This document shows positions 1 through 8,713 of a DNA stretch of 64,000 nucleotides, in pieces. The notes beneath the pieces were generated by a model, which was not told where the DNA came from, ran no database searches, and saw nothing but the letters and a program-made list of their open reading frames with translations. The translations under genes were made by a program, and so were the position numbers. The stretch comes from Marinoscillum sp040218045 (lineage in GTDB: Bacteria > Bacteroidota > Bacteroidia > Cytophagales > Cyclobacteriaceae): assembly GCA_040218045.1 (NCBI GenBank), contig JAVJQA010000032.1, positions 62,001 through 126,000 on the forward strand, in the 5' to 3' direction. Position 1 is the first letter of the stretch. Each line of letters starts with the position of its first letter.

Positions 1-1
1 T

Positions 2-679
2 GTGATATTGGAGGAAGGTACAGGAGCTAAGCCAAAGTTAGATGAAGTTGTATTGGTAGACTATGAAGGATCACTTCTGGAGTCAGGTGAGGTTTTTGAT
101 AGTGGAGATAGTATTTTCGCTAACCTAAGCCGAGTGATTGCAGGATGGCAGATATTGATGCCGCATCTCAGGGAAGGTGGAGAAATGCTCATGTTTATGC
201 CGTCTGTTTATGCCTATGGACAAAATGGAGTAGGAGAGATTCCTGGCGGTGTTCCACTCATTTACAGAGTAAAGCTCAGAGACATTATGTCTCAATTTAC
301 GTATGAACAGCAGCGTATTGAGCGCTACTTAGAGGAAAATGAGTTGGTGGCAGAAACTGATACAATAGAAGGTTTGAGATATATTATCACTGAAGAAGGT
401 GATGGGAATTATCCAACAAAAACGTCAGATGTCAATGTTGATTATGAAGGACGGTTTTTAGTGAATGATGATGTTTTTGATTCAAAAACTGACATTGATT
501 TTAATTTGAACAATCTGATTGATGGTTGGGGAGTATTGATGCCGTACGTCAAAAAAGGTGGTAGTATTACCATGTTCATTCCATCTAAATTTGCATATGG
601 TGCATCAGGAAATGCTTCCGGAACTATTCCACCATTTACTACTTTGATTTTTGAAGTGAAACTGAATTCGATTAAATAA
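2..679 (+). CDS. FKBP-type peptidyl-prolyl isomerase, two domains, 5' end missing
   Basis: The frame is open to the left edge, so the N-terminus is missing and the GTG at position 2 is probably internal. Two FKBP-like domains are visible. The first (about residues 1-95) has VDYEGSLLESGEVFDS and GEIPGGVPLIYRVKL. The second (about 105-225) has VDYEGRFLVNDDVFDS, FAYGASGNASGTIPPF and IFEVKLNSI. FKBP domains catalyse cis-trans isomerisation of Xaa-Pro bonds. By analogy with the next gene this is probably an envelope lipoprotein, but its signal peptide is outside the window. The stop is 5 nt before the next FKBP gene, so the two form a tandem operon. The second domain lacks some of the aromatic pocket residues usual in active FKBPs, so activity is not certain. 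Confidence 0.85.
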   Translation: MILEEGTGAKPKLDEVVLVDYEGSLLESGEVFDSGDSIFANLSRVIAGWQILMPHLREGGEMLMFMPSVYAYGQNGVGEIPGGVPLIYRVKLRDIMSQFTYEQQRIERYLEENELVAETDTIEGLRYIITEEGDGNYPTKTSDVNVDYEGRFLVNDDVFDSKTDIDFNLNNLIDGWGVLMPYVKKGGSITMFIPSKFAYGASGNASGTIPPFTTLIFEVKLNSIK

Positions 680-684
680 ATCAC

Positions 685-1158
685 ATGCGATTAAAATATT
701 ATTTACCCGTCATTGTGGGTGCTTTGATGTTGACTTCATGTCTAAAAGATCCAGTGGAGCCTTTTGACGTCTACGAGCAGCTGGAAAAGGATCAGGATAA
801 GATTACAAGCTATTTGCAGGAAAATGAAATAAGCGCGCAGGAAGATTCAATTTATGGTGTTCGCTTTGTGATTCACACACAGGGGACTGGCGATAAACCA
901 ACTGGTACCAGTAAAATCAATGTGGATTATGAGGGTAGCCTGATGTCAAATGGAAAGGTGTTTGATAGCAATGATAGCATTTCCTTTCGATTAAATCAAT
1001 TGGTCGCGGGATGGCAAATAGTGTTGCCTTACCTTCAGGAAGGCGGTAGTGTGACCATGTATATTCCTTCCGGGTATGGTTATGGGCACTTAGGTTCAGG
1101 TGCCATTCCTGGAGACGCTAATCTTATTTTTGATGTCACTTTAAATTCAATTGACTGA
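685..1158 (+). CDS. FKBP-type peptidyl-prolyl isomerase lipoprotein
   Basis: 157 residues. An SPII signal (lipobox LTSC, Cys about residue 19) predicts a lipoprotein. One FKBP domain follows at about residues 55-157, with INVDYEGSLMSNGKVFDS, AGWQIVLPYL, GYGYGHLGSGAIPGD and LIFDVTLNSI. It is a close paralogue of the domains encoded just upstream (shared pattern YLxENExxAxxDxIxGxRF before the fold), so the array looks like domain or gene duplication. The probable role is folding of proline-containing envelope proteins. Its 3' end overlaps the convergent Lrp-family gene by 23 nt. Confidence 0.88.
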   Translation: MRLKYYLPVIVGALMLTSCLKDPVEPFDVYEQLEKDQDKITSYLQENEISAQEDSIYGVRFVIHTQGTGDKPTGTSKINVDYEGSLMSNGKVFDSNDSISFRLNQLVAGWQIVLPYLQEGGSVTMYIPSGYGYGHLGSGAIPGDANLIFDVTLNSID

Positions 1159-1606
1159 TTGGAATACTTGTAGATCGTTTCACTTCGGTCATTACAAAAG
1201 AGCTATTCACATTCGCAATGTTCTCCATGGAGGCTAACTGGTTAATTACTACCGACTGGTAAGCCTTCATGTCTTTAATGATAATTTTCAACAAGTAGTC
1301 GAACTGGCCGGCAATGTGGAAACATTCCACCACGGCATCAATTTTGGTGATTTCTGTTTCGAACTTTTCTATATACGCTTTAGAGTGCTCTTTAAGGCTA
1401 ATGTTTGTGAATGCTACCAGGGACATATTGAGTTTTTCCTGATCCACTAGCGCCACATATTTCTTAATTACACCTTCACGCTCCAACCTTTTAATTCGTT
1501 CATAGATTGGCGTGATGGTGAGGTTCATTTTAATTGCAATCTCCTTATGGGTCAGGGTTCCATTTTCCTGAAGCAGTTTTAAAATTTTGAGATCGATCTG
1601 ATCCAT
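1136..1606 (-). CDS. Lrp/AsnC-family transcriptional regulator
   Basis: 156 residues, the usual Lrp length. The N-terminal helix-turn-helix (about residues 4-60) contains LKLLQENGTLTHKEIAIKMN and YERIKRLEREGVIKKYVA. The C-terminal RAM ligand-binding domain (about 65-150) contains VVECFHIAGQFDYLLKI. It is divergent from a methionine gamma-lyase-like gene 148 nt away. That layout is typical of a local Lrp regulator controlling amino-acid breakdown. The intergenic DNA is very AT-rich, as Lrp sites usually are. The ligand is unknown; methionine or another sulfur amino acid is an inference from the neighbour. Confidence 0.93.
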   Translation of the reverse strand: MDQIDLKILKLLQENGTLTHKEIAIKMNLTITPIYERIKRLEREGVIKKYVALVDQEKLNMSLVAFTNISLKEHSKAYIEKFETEITKIDAVVECFHIAGQFDYLLKIIIKDMKAYQSVVINQLASMENIANVNSSFVMTEVKRSTSIPISQLNLK

Positions 1607-1754
1607 AGATAATTTTTCTATTCAGGGTTGTTATTTAATGACTTTATAGAAATTATATGGTAATGAATGTCAAATATTAGTAATATTTTCCATAATATAT
1701 TTAACTGAAAGAAATATGTTATGTGCTTCGTACATTTGAGGTAAATAACAGCCT

Positions 1755-2984
1755 ATGAAACCCGAAAGTTTGATGATGTCCTATGGCTACAAGCCTGAGT
1801 TGTCCGAAGGAGCAGTAAAACCCCCGATTTTTCAAACCAGTACCTTTGTATTTAAGTCAGCAGAAGACGGAAAGGCATTCTTTGAGGTAGCCTATGGTAT
1901 AAGGGAAAAAGGTGAGCACGAAGAGCTCGGATTGATCTACAGCCGATTGAACAATCCGGATCTGGAAATACTGGAGAACCGACTTTCACTTTGGGATAAA
2001 GCTGAGGATTGTGCCGTATTTGAAAGCGGTATGTCTGCCATTACTTCTACTTTGTTTGAATTTTTAAAACCGGGAGACTTGTTGCTGCACAGTGCTCCAA
2101 TATATGGTGGTACAGATCATTTCATACGGAAGATTTTAGGCCAATATGGAATTAAAACGGCAGAGTTCAGGCCAGATGACCCTGAAGAGAAGCTGAAGGA
2201 AATCATCAGTGCAGCAGACGGAACCTTAAAAATGATCTATTTAGAAACACCCGCCAACCCCACAAATGCACTGATTGATATCGAAATGTGTAGGAGGGTG
2301 GCTGATTCGTTTAAGGATGGGGAAAATCGGCCATTAATAGCTGTGGACAATACCTATATGGGGCCACTTTGGTCTCATCCTTTGGATCATGGAGCTGACC
2401 TTGTCCTTTATTCGGCTACCAAGTACATAGGCGGGCATAGCGATGTGGTAGCCGGGGCTTGTCTTGGTAGTAAAAAACTAATTGCACGGGTAAAGGGGTT
2501 TAGGACTTTTGTAGGAAACATGGCCGGACCCTGGACCAGCTGGTTGCTAATGAGAAGCCTTGAAACCCTCAAAGTAAGAATGGACCAGCAAGCCACTAAT
2601 GCCAATGAGATTGCCAAAAGACTAGCTCAACATCCAAAAGTGGAAAAGGTATATTATCTGGGGCTTTTGCCTGAAACATCAGCAGAATATCCGGTATATA
2701 AAAGACAATACAGCTCACCAGGGGCGATGCTATCCTTTGATGTGAAAGGAACAGAGAAAGATGCTTTCAAAGTGCTTAATAGCATGAAACTGATAAAACT
2801 TGCCGTGAGTCTGGGAAGTACGGAAAGCTTATGTCAGCATCCTTTTAGTATGACCCATGCTGATGTGGATAGTGAACTGAAAAACGCTCTGGGCCTTACG
2901 GAGAAGATGATAAGGCTTTCAGTTGGGGTAGAAAACGTGGATGATATCTGGAATGATCTTGAATCTGCGTTAGCGAAAATCTAG
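1755..2984 (+). CDS. PLP-dependent Cys/Met-metabolism enzyme (methionine gamma-lyase-like)
   Basis: 409 residues of the cystathionine gamma-synthase/methionine gamma-lyase fold-I family. Visible motifs are YSRLNNPDLEILENRL (PLP phosphate and dimer contacts), ESGMSAITSTLFEFL, YLETPANPTN, VDNTYMGPLWSHPLDHGADL and SATKYIGGHSDVVAG, where the Lys near residue 223 forms the Schiff base. The C-terminal SLGSTESLCQHPFSMTH is the substrate carboxylate region. The family splits homocysteine, methionine or cystathionine; sequence alone does not separate lyase from synthase. The divergent Lrp gene favours a catabolic role. The 3' end overlaps the convergent barrel gene by 4 nt. Confidence 0.88.
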   Translation: MKPESLMMSYGYKPELSEGAVKPPIFQTSTFVFKSAEDGKAFFEVAYGIREKGEHEELGLIYSRLNNPDLEILENRLSLWDKAEDCAVFESGMSAITSTLFEFLKPGDLLLHSAPIYGGTDHFIRKILGQYGIKTAEFRPDDPEEKLKEIISAADGTLKMIYLETPANPTNALIDIEMCRRVADSFKDGENRPLIAVDNTYMGPLWSHPLDHGADLVLYSATKYIGGHSDVVAGACLGSKKLIARVKGFRTFVGNMAGPWTSWLLMRSLETLKVRMDQQATNANEIAKRLAQHPKVEKVYYLGLLPETSAEYPVYKRQYSSPGAMLSFDVKGTEKDAFKVLNSMKLIKLAVSLGSTESLCQHPFSMTHADVDSELKNALGLTEKMIRLSVGVENVDDIWNDLESALAKI

Positions 2985-3724
2985 AAGTAATAGTTAACCG
3001 TGAAAATATCGGTTAAGCTAAAATTATTTGTAAAGTTAAAAGTGATATCGAAGTTGTTCTGATTTAATTCTTCAGACTGGATAAAAGAGCTTCCGCCACC
3101 CTGGCCGCTTGCAGATTCTCCTTGTGATTGAATGATGGTACGGGACGAATTCGTGGCACCGAGAGTGAAAATATTAGCTTCAACACTGAAATGTGGACCA
3201 AGAAAATAGATTAAGCCAGCTCTAAAATTTGCACGGATATCAGTAGTGTTAACATCTGTTTTGGTATTTCTTTGGATACTTTGTGAACCGTTTTGGACAA
3301 AACTAAGCGAGTCAGTATTGAGAATGTTTTGAAAACTCAGAATGATTTCCGGCTGGATGAAGAGATGGATTTTCTCATGGATCAAGAAGTTCCTTCTTAA
3401 AAACACGCCTCCACCTATACTTTGGCTATGGTTATCTCTTATTGACTGGTTGACATTATCGTCATGCTCACTTCTTGAATTACTCAGGCTGTAATTGATG
3501 ATTAGTCCGAGTGCATGATTGTCATTAATATAATACCCCACATACGGATGCACCCCAAAACTAAATTTTTTTGAAAAACCTTGATCATTGGGATTTTCGG
3601 ATTCTGAATTTCCGCCACTTACGTTGAAGTTGGCACCCACAAATCTTCCTCCCTTGGAGGTTTGGCTATAAGTTGAAATGGTAACATTGAGCAGGCAGAC
3701 GATGATTACGAATTTTACTTTCAT
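2981..3724 (-). CDS. outer-membrane beta-barrel protein
   Basis: 247 residues with a signal peptide (MKVKFVIIVCLLNVTISTYS, cleavage near SQ). Alternating hydrophobic beta strands follow, for example FSFGVHPYVGYYINDNHALG and RANFRAGLIYFLGPHFSVEA, and the protein ends in aromatic NYYF as outer-membrane barrels do. A low-complexity Ser/Gly/Gln stretch sits near residue 205. This fits the OMP_b-brl type common in Bacteroidota; no specific function can be read. Its ATG overlaps the stop of the upstream TrpF-like gene (ATGA), so the two are co-transcribed. Confidence 0.75.
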   Translation of the reverse strand: MKVKFVIIVCLLNVTISTYSQTSKGGRFVGANFNVSGGNSESENPNDQGFSKKFSFGVHPYVGYYINDNHALGLIINYSLSNSRSEHDDNVNQSIRDNHSQSIGGGVFLRRNFLIHEKIHLFIQPEIILSFQNILNTDSLSFVQNGSQSIQRNTKTDVNTTDIRANFRAGLIYFLGPHFSVEANIFTLGATNSSRTIIQSQGESASGQGGGSSFIQSEELNQNNFDITFNFTNNFSLTDIFTVNYYF

Positions 3725-4341
3725 TCTTCTTCAAGTTCCTCTAATATATCCATAACTACACCATAGTCCTTGAATCCTGGTCTGTCCTCAGGACTGCCCT
3801 CAAGCTCTATTCCATGAAACTCATTGGTGGCAATCACATCACCAATTGAATCTGGATGGAGATCATAAGATCTTAAAATGGATGTGTTGATCTCAAGTTC
3901 AGTAATTTTCTTATCAATGGCCGGAGTTAGTTCTTTTTTTGAAGAATGGATAATGATATAGGTAGCATGATCCCCTGCAAGTTGGATAACGCTATCCAAT
4001 GTTTCTAAATCTTCAATAGATACGATGGGTTTCTTAAAGATCATGCTGATGCCCAAATCTGAAAGTTCTTCTAACTGCTCAATGGTCTGCACTTCAATGA
4101 GATCAAGTGCGTACTGGGTGGTAGCAAGCTTGATGTCTGCTGGATTGCTTAGACCAAATTCACCACAAAACTTCACGCCAGCGACCCATTCGGATATTTC
4201 GCTAAACTTTTCGGGGGAGACATAGCCAGTGGTACCTTCCTCCAGGTTGAACCCCAGAATATCCGCCATCATGCCTGCACAATACCTTGCGTCAGATAGA
4301 TTTTCAATTTTTCCGATTTTAACGAAAGTCTTTAAGCTCAT
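3721..4341 (-). CDS. TrpF-like phosphoribosylanthranilate isomerase homologue, probably not a true TrpF
   Basis: The frame opens at 4392, but MSLKTFVKIGKIENLSDARY at 4341 matches the family's first beta strand, so that ATG is chosen (206 residues). The fold resembles TrpF: KIGKIENLSDARYCAGM corresponds to KICGITxxEDA, then ADILGFNLEEGTTGYVSPEKF and GVKFCGEFG, and near the end FHGIELEGSPEDRPGFKD, where TrpF has its product-phosphate loop. The catalytic Cys of the KICG motif is Gly here (KIGK). No tryptophan biosynthesis gene is nearby; it is coupled to an outer-membrane barrel gene. It may be a repurposed barrel or a degenerate isomerase. Confidence 0.7.
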   Translation of the reverse strand: MSLKTFVKIGKIENLSDARYCAGMMADILGFNLEEGTTGYVSPEKFSEISEWVAGVKFCGEFGLSNPADIKLATTQYALDLIEVQTIEQLEELSDLGISMIFKKPIVSIEDLETLDSVIQLAGDHATYIIIHSSKKELTPAIDKKITELEINTSILRSYDLHPDSIGDVIATNEFHGIELEGSPEDRPGFKDYGVVMDILEELEEE

Positions 4342-4420
4342 CCTTGTATAATTTTGAGTGAACAAAGAAACCAAATCTGTGTTTCTAATCATTCATATAT
4401 TCTAAAAATTCAATCATCCT

Positions 4421-4738
4421 ATGGAGGTAGACTTAGCAACCGATAATGATTTCAAAGAGAAACTAGCTGCAAATGACAAAGTAGTAGTGAAATATTATGC
4501 AGACTGGTGCGGAAACTGCAGACTGTTTTCACCCAAGTTCAAGAGACTTTCTAATGAGGATCGATTTGGGGAAATCGCCTTTCTTGATGTGAATGCCGAA
4601 CAAAGCCCCGAAGCCCGAAAAGCCGGAGGTGTGTCTAATCTGCCTTATTTTGCGATATTTAAGGGAGGTGAGTTTGTAGAAGGATTTGCTGGCAGTAAAG
4701 AGGAAGCCGTTGTTGATTTGATCAATAAGTTAAACTGA
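4421..4738 (+). CDS. thioredoxin-family protein
   Basis: 105 residues, one thioredoxin fold without a signal peptide, so cytoplasmic. The active-site motif is YADWCGNCRLF, with the CxxC at about residues 30-33 (CGNC instead of the classic CGPC). The cis-Pro is in GGVSNLPYFAIFKGGEFV. It is expressed divergently from the TrpF-like/barrel pair. It probably reduces disulfides or peroxidase partners; CGNC-type thioredoxins are common in Bacteroidota, but the partner is unknown. Confidence 0.9.
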   Translation: MEVDLATDNDFKEKLAANDKVVVKYYADWCGNCRLFSPKFKRLSNEDRFGEIAFLDVNAEQSPEARKAGGVSNLPYFAIFKGGEFVEGFAGSKEEAVVDLINKLN

Positions 4739-4780
4739 TTTTGTCTCGGGTTCGGTTCTCTACAAAATAGGAACCGGTAA

Positions 4781-5480
4781 GACATGTCGATACAATAGGT
4801 TATTGTGCACAAACCACAAGAGTGTCTGAATTTGCTTCGTGAGTGGGGATTCACTCCATTTCTGGAAACGTGGAGGTGCAAATAGGTGACAACCTGGATA
4901 ATTGTTGTTGTAATTTCAATGAAGAATCGCGCTGAGATTTGTTCTCCTCCCGTCAGTGGTATGCTTAACGCAATCAATCACGTTAACCTGCAAACCAAGG
5001 AATGACTAAAGCACTGGCCGTATTTTTTGTCGTTCCAGTATGCGGAGAAAGATGTTTTCGTCCTTCACGGTAGTTTCTTCAATACCTCCGAGTTCATTTT
5101 TAAGTCCACAGCGTGGGGAATCAAACAGGGTAATTTTGAAGCAGCAAGCGCGAATGTCATACTTGCTGGTCATTGTGGTGTTCCGTTCCATGATCTCCAA
5201 TCAGATAAGTACTGGTTCAATGCCGGTGTAATCGGAATGCCTGCTATTGAAGGTACTACCAGGGTCTGGTACATGATACTTGATGATCAGGATGGTTTCA
5301 AAATTCTGTCACTATTCTTTCCAATATGATCATCAGGCCACTTCCAACCTGATAGGCATCAACGGCCTTCCACATTCCTATGCGAGAACGCCCAGGGATG
5401 GTACGTGGGACAACTGCGAAATACTACCTGATCTTGAGACCTCCGAACAGGGCAAGGCACTGATCTTCTCGAGTTAGAAA
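4781..5480 (+). pseudogene. decayed metallophosphoesterase gene
   Basis: Protein-like segments in different frames join into one metallophosphoesterase-type sequence. These are DTIGYCAQTTR (from 4789), CLNLLREWG (from 4823), IHSISGNVEVQIGDN (from 4849), an in-frame TGA at 4933-4935, DLFSSRQWY (from 4936), a gap, then VFVLHGSFFNTSEFIF and VILAGHCGVPFH (frame starting 5027), GVIGMPAIEGTTRVWYMILD, and finally QYDHQATSNL and WDNCEILPDLETSEQGKALI in another frame up to 5477. The metal ligands GN, HGS and AGHC are recognisable from the family. At least three frame breaks and the missing N-terminal DxH block show that the gene is dead. Confidence 0.75.
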
Positions 5481-5924
5481 AGGATTTCGTAGAATTCTCC
5501 ATAGCCATCAGCTCATTCAATTACTTGATGAGCCTTTCTGAGATTTTCCGATAAATCAGAATTAATACACAGGTGGTACATGTTGCTGCGGTGAGCAAGA
5601 GTGTCAAGTCTATTATTATTTGTGTCAACATGCTTACGGCATTTGCCAAACCTGTGCCAGATGTCTAATTCGTTCAATTTGAGGGTTTTTAAATTTTATG
5701 TGCGTAGAAATCACTCCATTTTAGTCACATTTTTGAGTAATTTATTCTACACTCAATGTGTCAAACATTTCTTCGGGAAAGTATGATACTGTAAGTGTGA
5801 AATTCATCAAGTTAGGGTTTAAAGTTATTTATTCATTACAACGGCATTCATGGTATGAATTTGGTCGTTTGACTATTGGCCCGAAGAGGTATCGGGATTT
5901 CAATAAAACAATAAACTCACAGTT
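5481..5924. other. 444-bp non-coding stretch, no confident gene
   Basis: This lies between the decayed metallophosphoesterase and csbD. I see no ORF with a start and protein-like composition, no tRNA fold and no strong hairpin. A short Cys-rich open stretch at 5566-5682 has no start codon. The last 100 bp presumably hold the csbD promoter. The stretch is probably decaying DNA continuous with the pseudogene. Confidence 0.45.
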
Positions 5925-6110
5925 ATGAACAATTTGCAAATCAAAGGAAGCTGGAACGAGCTCAAGGGTAAACTGAAACAGAAATATGGAGATCTAACGG
6001 AAGATGACCTGGCCTATATTGAAGGCCAGGAAGACGAACTCCTCGGAAGGTTACAAAAGAGGACCGGTAAGGAGAAGGAAGAATTGATTAAAGAAATTGA
6101 AAACCTTTAA
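5925..6110 (+). CDS. CsbD-family stress protein
   Basis: 61 residues, matching the CsbD family in length and pattern: MNNLQIKGSWNELKGKLKQK, then LTEDDLAYIEGQEDELLGRL and a charged helical tail. CsbD proteins are small, abundant cytoplasmic proteins induced in the general stress response; their biochemical role is unknown. The gene is followed 11 nt later by a coiled-coil lipoprotein gene, so both are probably on one transcript that ends at the hairpin at 6547. The nearby DUF2267-like and DUF1328 genes and the sigma-54 regulator fit a stress cluster. Confidence 0.9.
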   Translation: MNNLQIKGSWNELKGKLKQKYGDLTEDDLAYIEGQEDELLGRLQKRTGKEKEELIKEIENL

Positions 6111-6121
6111 ACAAGTAGAAA

Positions 6122-6520
6122 ATGAGGAAACTTTGGATAATAAATGCCGTGCTTCTATTAGGAGTTGTCCTATTCACGCGATGCAACAATACAAGAGAAT
6201 CCCGGATGGATGAGTTCACCGAGGAAAAGGCAGATGTAAAAGCTGAGATCGATGCAGCCATTGAGAAGATAGATCGAAGGATAGATCAGGCTCAGGAAAA
6301 TGCCCGAAATACTTCAGATGAATTAAAAGAGCAATGGAAGGCATCTGTTGACAATTTGAAACGAAGAAAAGAGGACCTAAAGGATAAGAAGGATCGTTTG
6401 GAAGACTCTACAGAGGAAAATTGGGATGAACTGAAAGCAGATGTTGTGAGAGGTCTTAAAGAAGCAGAGACCGAACTACATGAATTTGGGAAAAAGATAG
6501 AAAATGCCTTTGAAGACTAA
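6122..6520 (+). CDS. coiled-coil lipoprotein of unknown function
   Basis: 132 residues. A hydrophobic N-terminus (MRKLWIINAVLLLGVVLFTR, then Cys near residue 21) predicts a lipoprotein, although the lipobox LFTRC with Arg before Cys is not ideal. The rest is almost entirely charged helix with heptad spacing (EKADVKAEIDAAIEKIDRRI, then DNLKRRKEDLKDKKDRLED), so a long coiled coil is expected. Similar small coiled-coil proteins accompany CsbD-type genes in Bacteroidota stress loci. No catalytic residues are visible. It probably acts structurally in the envelope. Confidence 0.75.
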   Translation: MRKLWIINAVLLLGVVLFTRCNNTRESRMDEFTEEKADVKAEIDAAIEKIDRRIDQAQENARNTSDELKEQWKASVDNLKRRKEDLKDKKDRLEDSTEENWDELKADVVRGLKEAETELHEFGKKIENAFED

Positions 6521-6546
6521 GTGATTTACATTTACCCGAGATCAGG

Positions 6547-6576
6547 AGTGACCAGCATATGGTCACTTTTTTTTTA
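6547..6576 (+). terminator. rho-independent terminator after the csbD operon
   Basis: Perfect 8-bp stem agtgacca / tggtcact (6547-6554 and 6560-6567) with a 5-nt loop, followed by a long run of T. It ends the csbD-lipoprotein transcript and could also stop the convergent gene at 6587. Confidence 0.9.
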
Positions 6577-6586
6577 TGTTGTCGGT

Positions 6587-7003
6587 TTAGTAAATGAAAT
6601 CAAGAGTAGCATTTTTCATATCCTCACTTAATGGATAGGGAAGAAAATCTGAGATATGGTATTTTCTATCCAAAGCACCGAGTATAGTTACAGAAGCACG
6701 AAGTACATCCATTTCAGAGTAAAATATGCGATGTGGTTGGTTAAGTTCATAGCACAGCAGATGTTTGACAAATTCATCCAACCTGGAAATGTCGGTAGAT
6801 TGATCTGTTTTTTGACATGATACTAGTTCAATCAGCAGGTTCATTGGGAGTTTCCTTATCATCAATTCTCGCTGGGAAGGCGACAAAGTATTTTTAAGCA
6901 TGTATAGTACCCTGCTCAGGGCCAATTCTGCTTTATGCTCAGTATTGTAACCCAATTTCAGCTGGATTTCAAAAACCAATCTATAATCTACTGTTTGATT
7001 CAT
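6587..7003 (-). CDS. hypothetical protein, DUF2267-like
   Basis: 138 residues, no signal peptide. The N-terminal half (LELKLG-type start, then ELALSRVLYMLKNTLSPSQR and ELMIRKLPMNLLIELV) follows the DUF2267 pattern: a helix pair, a turn after LS, then lpm/lP-x-x-L. The C-terminal half (LRASVTILGALDRKYHISDF and then LPYPLSEDMKNATLDFI) is not recognised. DUF2267 proteins are small, helical and of unknown function, often near stress genes, which fits this location. The family call is tentative. Confidence 0.55.
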   Translation of the reverse strand: MNQTVDYRLVFEIQLKLGYNTEHKAELALSRVLYMLKNTLSPSQRELMIRKLPMNLLIELVSCQKTDQSTDISRLDEFVKHLLCYELNQPHRIFYSEMDVLRASVTILGALDRKYHISDFLPYPLSEDMKNATLDFIY

Positions 7004-7339
7004 ACGTAAGTGATATTTATTAAACCTTGGATGAAAACCATGCCAAAACGCTAAATGACCTGTTTTTCGTCAAATTGAGAGAATTTGGTAAGACCTTATT
7101 GGGAAATGTGTGGAATCTTGTCAACAAACTGTAGGGTTTTCGGGGCTATTGTGATTACTTGAGGCATTAGAGGTCTACGGCTAGGTGCTATTTCGGGGTT
7201 ACTATTTGGCTATGTTAGCAATTTGTAATGTCGGTTTTTTCACTTGAATAGCATAAAGGAGCTAGATTCAGGTATGTTTAATCCTAGATCATCTGGGCTT
7301 AGGATTTTTTGTAACACCTAACCAGCTTAAATCGCTCCA
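7004..7339. other. 336-bp intergenic region between divergent genes
   Basis: It carries the promoters of the divergent DUF2267-like gene and the sigma-54 regulator. I found no clear sigma-54 -24/-12 element, no convincing palindrome and no small ORF. One candidate (TTTGGCTATGTTAGCA near 7206) has GG and GC only 8 bp apart instead of 10. Confidence 0.4.
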
Positions 7340-8713
7340 ATGTCAAAAATATTCATTATCGACGATGACCATGATATGTGTCATCTACTCAGTCGGTTTC
7401 TTACGAAAAACGGTTTTGATACAGCTTATGCGCACAATGCCAAAAATGCTGTAGAAACCTTGAAAACCTTGTCTTGTGACCTCATCTTATGTGATTACAA
7501 AGTGCCTGGTTCGGATGGAACTTCCCTTCTTCAGAAAATCAAAATACTCAAACCCGCAGTTCCGGTGATCATCATTACAGGGTATGCTGATTTAAAAATT
7601 GCTGTGGAAACCTTGAAAAAAGGGGCATGCGATTATGTAACCAAACCACTTTATCCGGATGAGATCCTGGAGACTATCAAGAGTATTTTGGCCAAATCAA
7701 AAGGAGCGAGTACTCAGAAAAGACCTCAAAAGTCTTTGTCTCAAACCACTGAAATTTCCTTTGGCCCAAGCCAACAATCTGTTCAGGTCAAAAAGAACAT
7801 TGACTTAATTGCCCCAACGGATTTATCCGTGATTGTTACTGGAGAAACTGGTACAGGAAAGGAGTATGTGGCCACAGCTATTCATCAGGGCAGTAAGCGG
7901 GCCAACAAACCTTTTGTGGCCATTGATTGCGGTGCTATTCCAAAAGAATTGGCAGGTTCAGAGCTTTTCGGGCATAAAAAAGGTGCTTTTACAGGTGCGG
8001 TAAATGATAAAAAGGGGAGTTTCGAATTGGCCAATTCTGGTTCTTTATTTCTGGATGAAATCGGAAACTTATCTTATGAAAATCAGGTGAAGCTCCTTAG
8101 GGTAATCCAGGAGCGCTGTGTCCGGCCACTTGGTGGCCAGGAGGATGTAACCATTGATGTCCGGTTGATTGTGGCCACCAATGACAATTTGAAACAAGCG
8201 GTCAGGGACGGAAGGTTTAGAGAGGATATTTACCACAGATTGAATGAATTCCAGATTGAGTTGGCCCCATTGGCTGAGCGTCCTAAGGACATTATCCATT
8301 TTGCAAAGATCTTTTTGGAGAAAGCCAATGAAAAACTTGATAAACAGGTTTCGGGATTTTGCGATACAGTAATCGATGCATTAGTCGCTTACGACTGGCC
8401 GGGCAATCTGCGGGAATTACAGAATATAGTCAGGCGTGCCGTACTTTTATGTACTGGCGATACTTTAGAATTAATCAATCTTCCAGAGGAAATCAGATTA
8501 AGTACAGAGCCGAAAATTACCTATGATCATGTAATGATGGACACCGATCATGATACTATCGATTTGCGAAAAGCAGGGGAGCTTGCTGAGAAAAAGATGA
8601 TCGTACAGATGCTGGAGCAATCGGGTTATAACAAAAGCCGTGCTGCACGAATGTTGAAAATAGACCGCAAGACACTCTATAATAAATTGAGGGCTTACGA
8701 AATATCAGTTTAA
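7340..8713 (+). CDS. sigma-54-dependent NtrC-family response regulator
   Basis: 457 residues. Receiver domain 1-120 has the acidic pocket IIDDDHD, phospho-Asp near 52 (LCDYKVPG) and the conserved KP (YVTKPLYP). The AAA+ domain (about 140-375) has Walker A GETGTGKEYVA (168), GAFTGA (215), Walker B SLFLDEIGNL and the arginine region REDIYHRLNEF. The C-terminal Fis-type HTH has SRAARMLKIDRKTLYNKLRA. It activates sigma-54 RNA polymerase when phosphorylated. No histidine kinase gene is adjacent, so it is an orphan regulator; its setting suggests control of the stress genes around it. Confidence 0.95.
   Translation: MSKIFIIDDDHDMCHLLSRFLTKNGFDTAYAHNAKNAVETLKTLSCDLILCDYKVPGSDGTSLLQKIKILKPAVPVIIITGYADLKIAVETLKKGACDYVTKPLYPDEILETIKSILAKSKGASTQKRPQKSLSQTTEISFGPSQQSVQVKKNIDLIAPTDLSVIVTGETGTGKEYVATAIHQGSKRANKPFVAIDCGAIPKELAGSELFGHKKGAFTGAVNDKKGSFELANSGSLFLDEIGNLSYENQVKLLRVIQERCVRPLGGQEDVTIDVRLIVATNDNLKQAVRDGRFREDIYHRLNEFQIELAPLAERPKDIIHFAKIFLEKANEKLDKQVSGFCDTVIDALVAYDWPGNLRELQNIVRRAVLLCTGDTLELINLPEEIRLSTEPKITYDHVMMDTDHDTIDLRKAGELAEKKMIVQMLEQSGYNKSRAARMLKIDRKTLYNKLRAYEISV

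Noticed and set aside
4933..4935. In-frame TGA at an apparent Cys position in the metallophosphoesterase, possible selenocysteine
   Set aside because: Other frame breaks before and after and a missing N-terminus show decay; no selenocysteine insertion hairpin is needed to explain it.
5566..5682. Cys-rich open stretch (CCCGEQECQVYYYLCQ, then CQTCARC)
   Set aside because: No start codon, no family match, and a second frame over the same DNA looks equally protein-like; probably chance or remnant.
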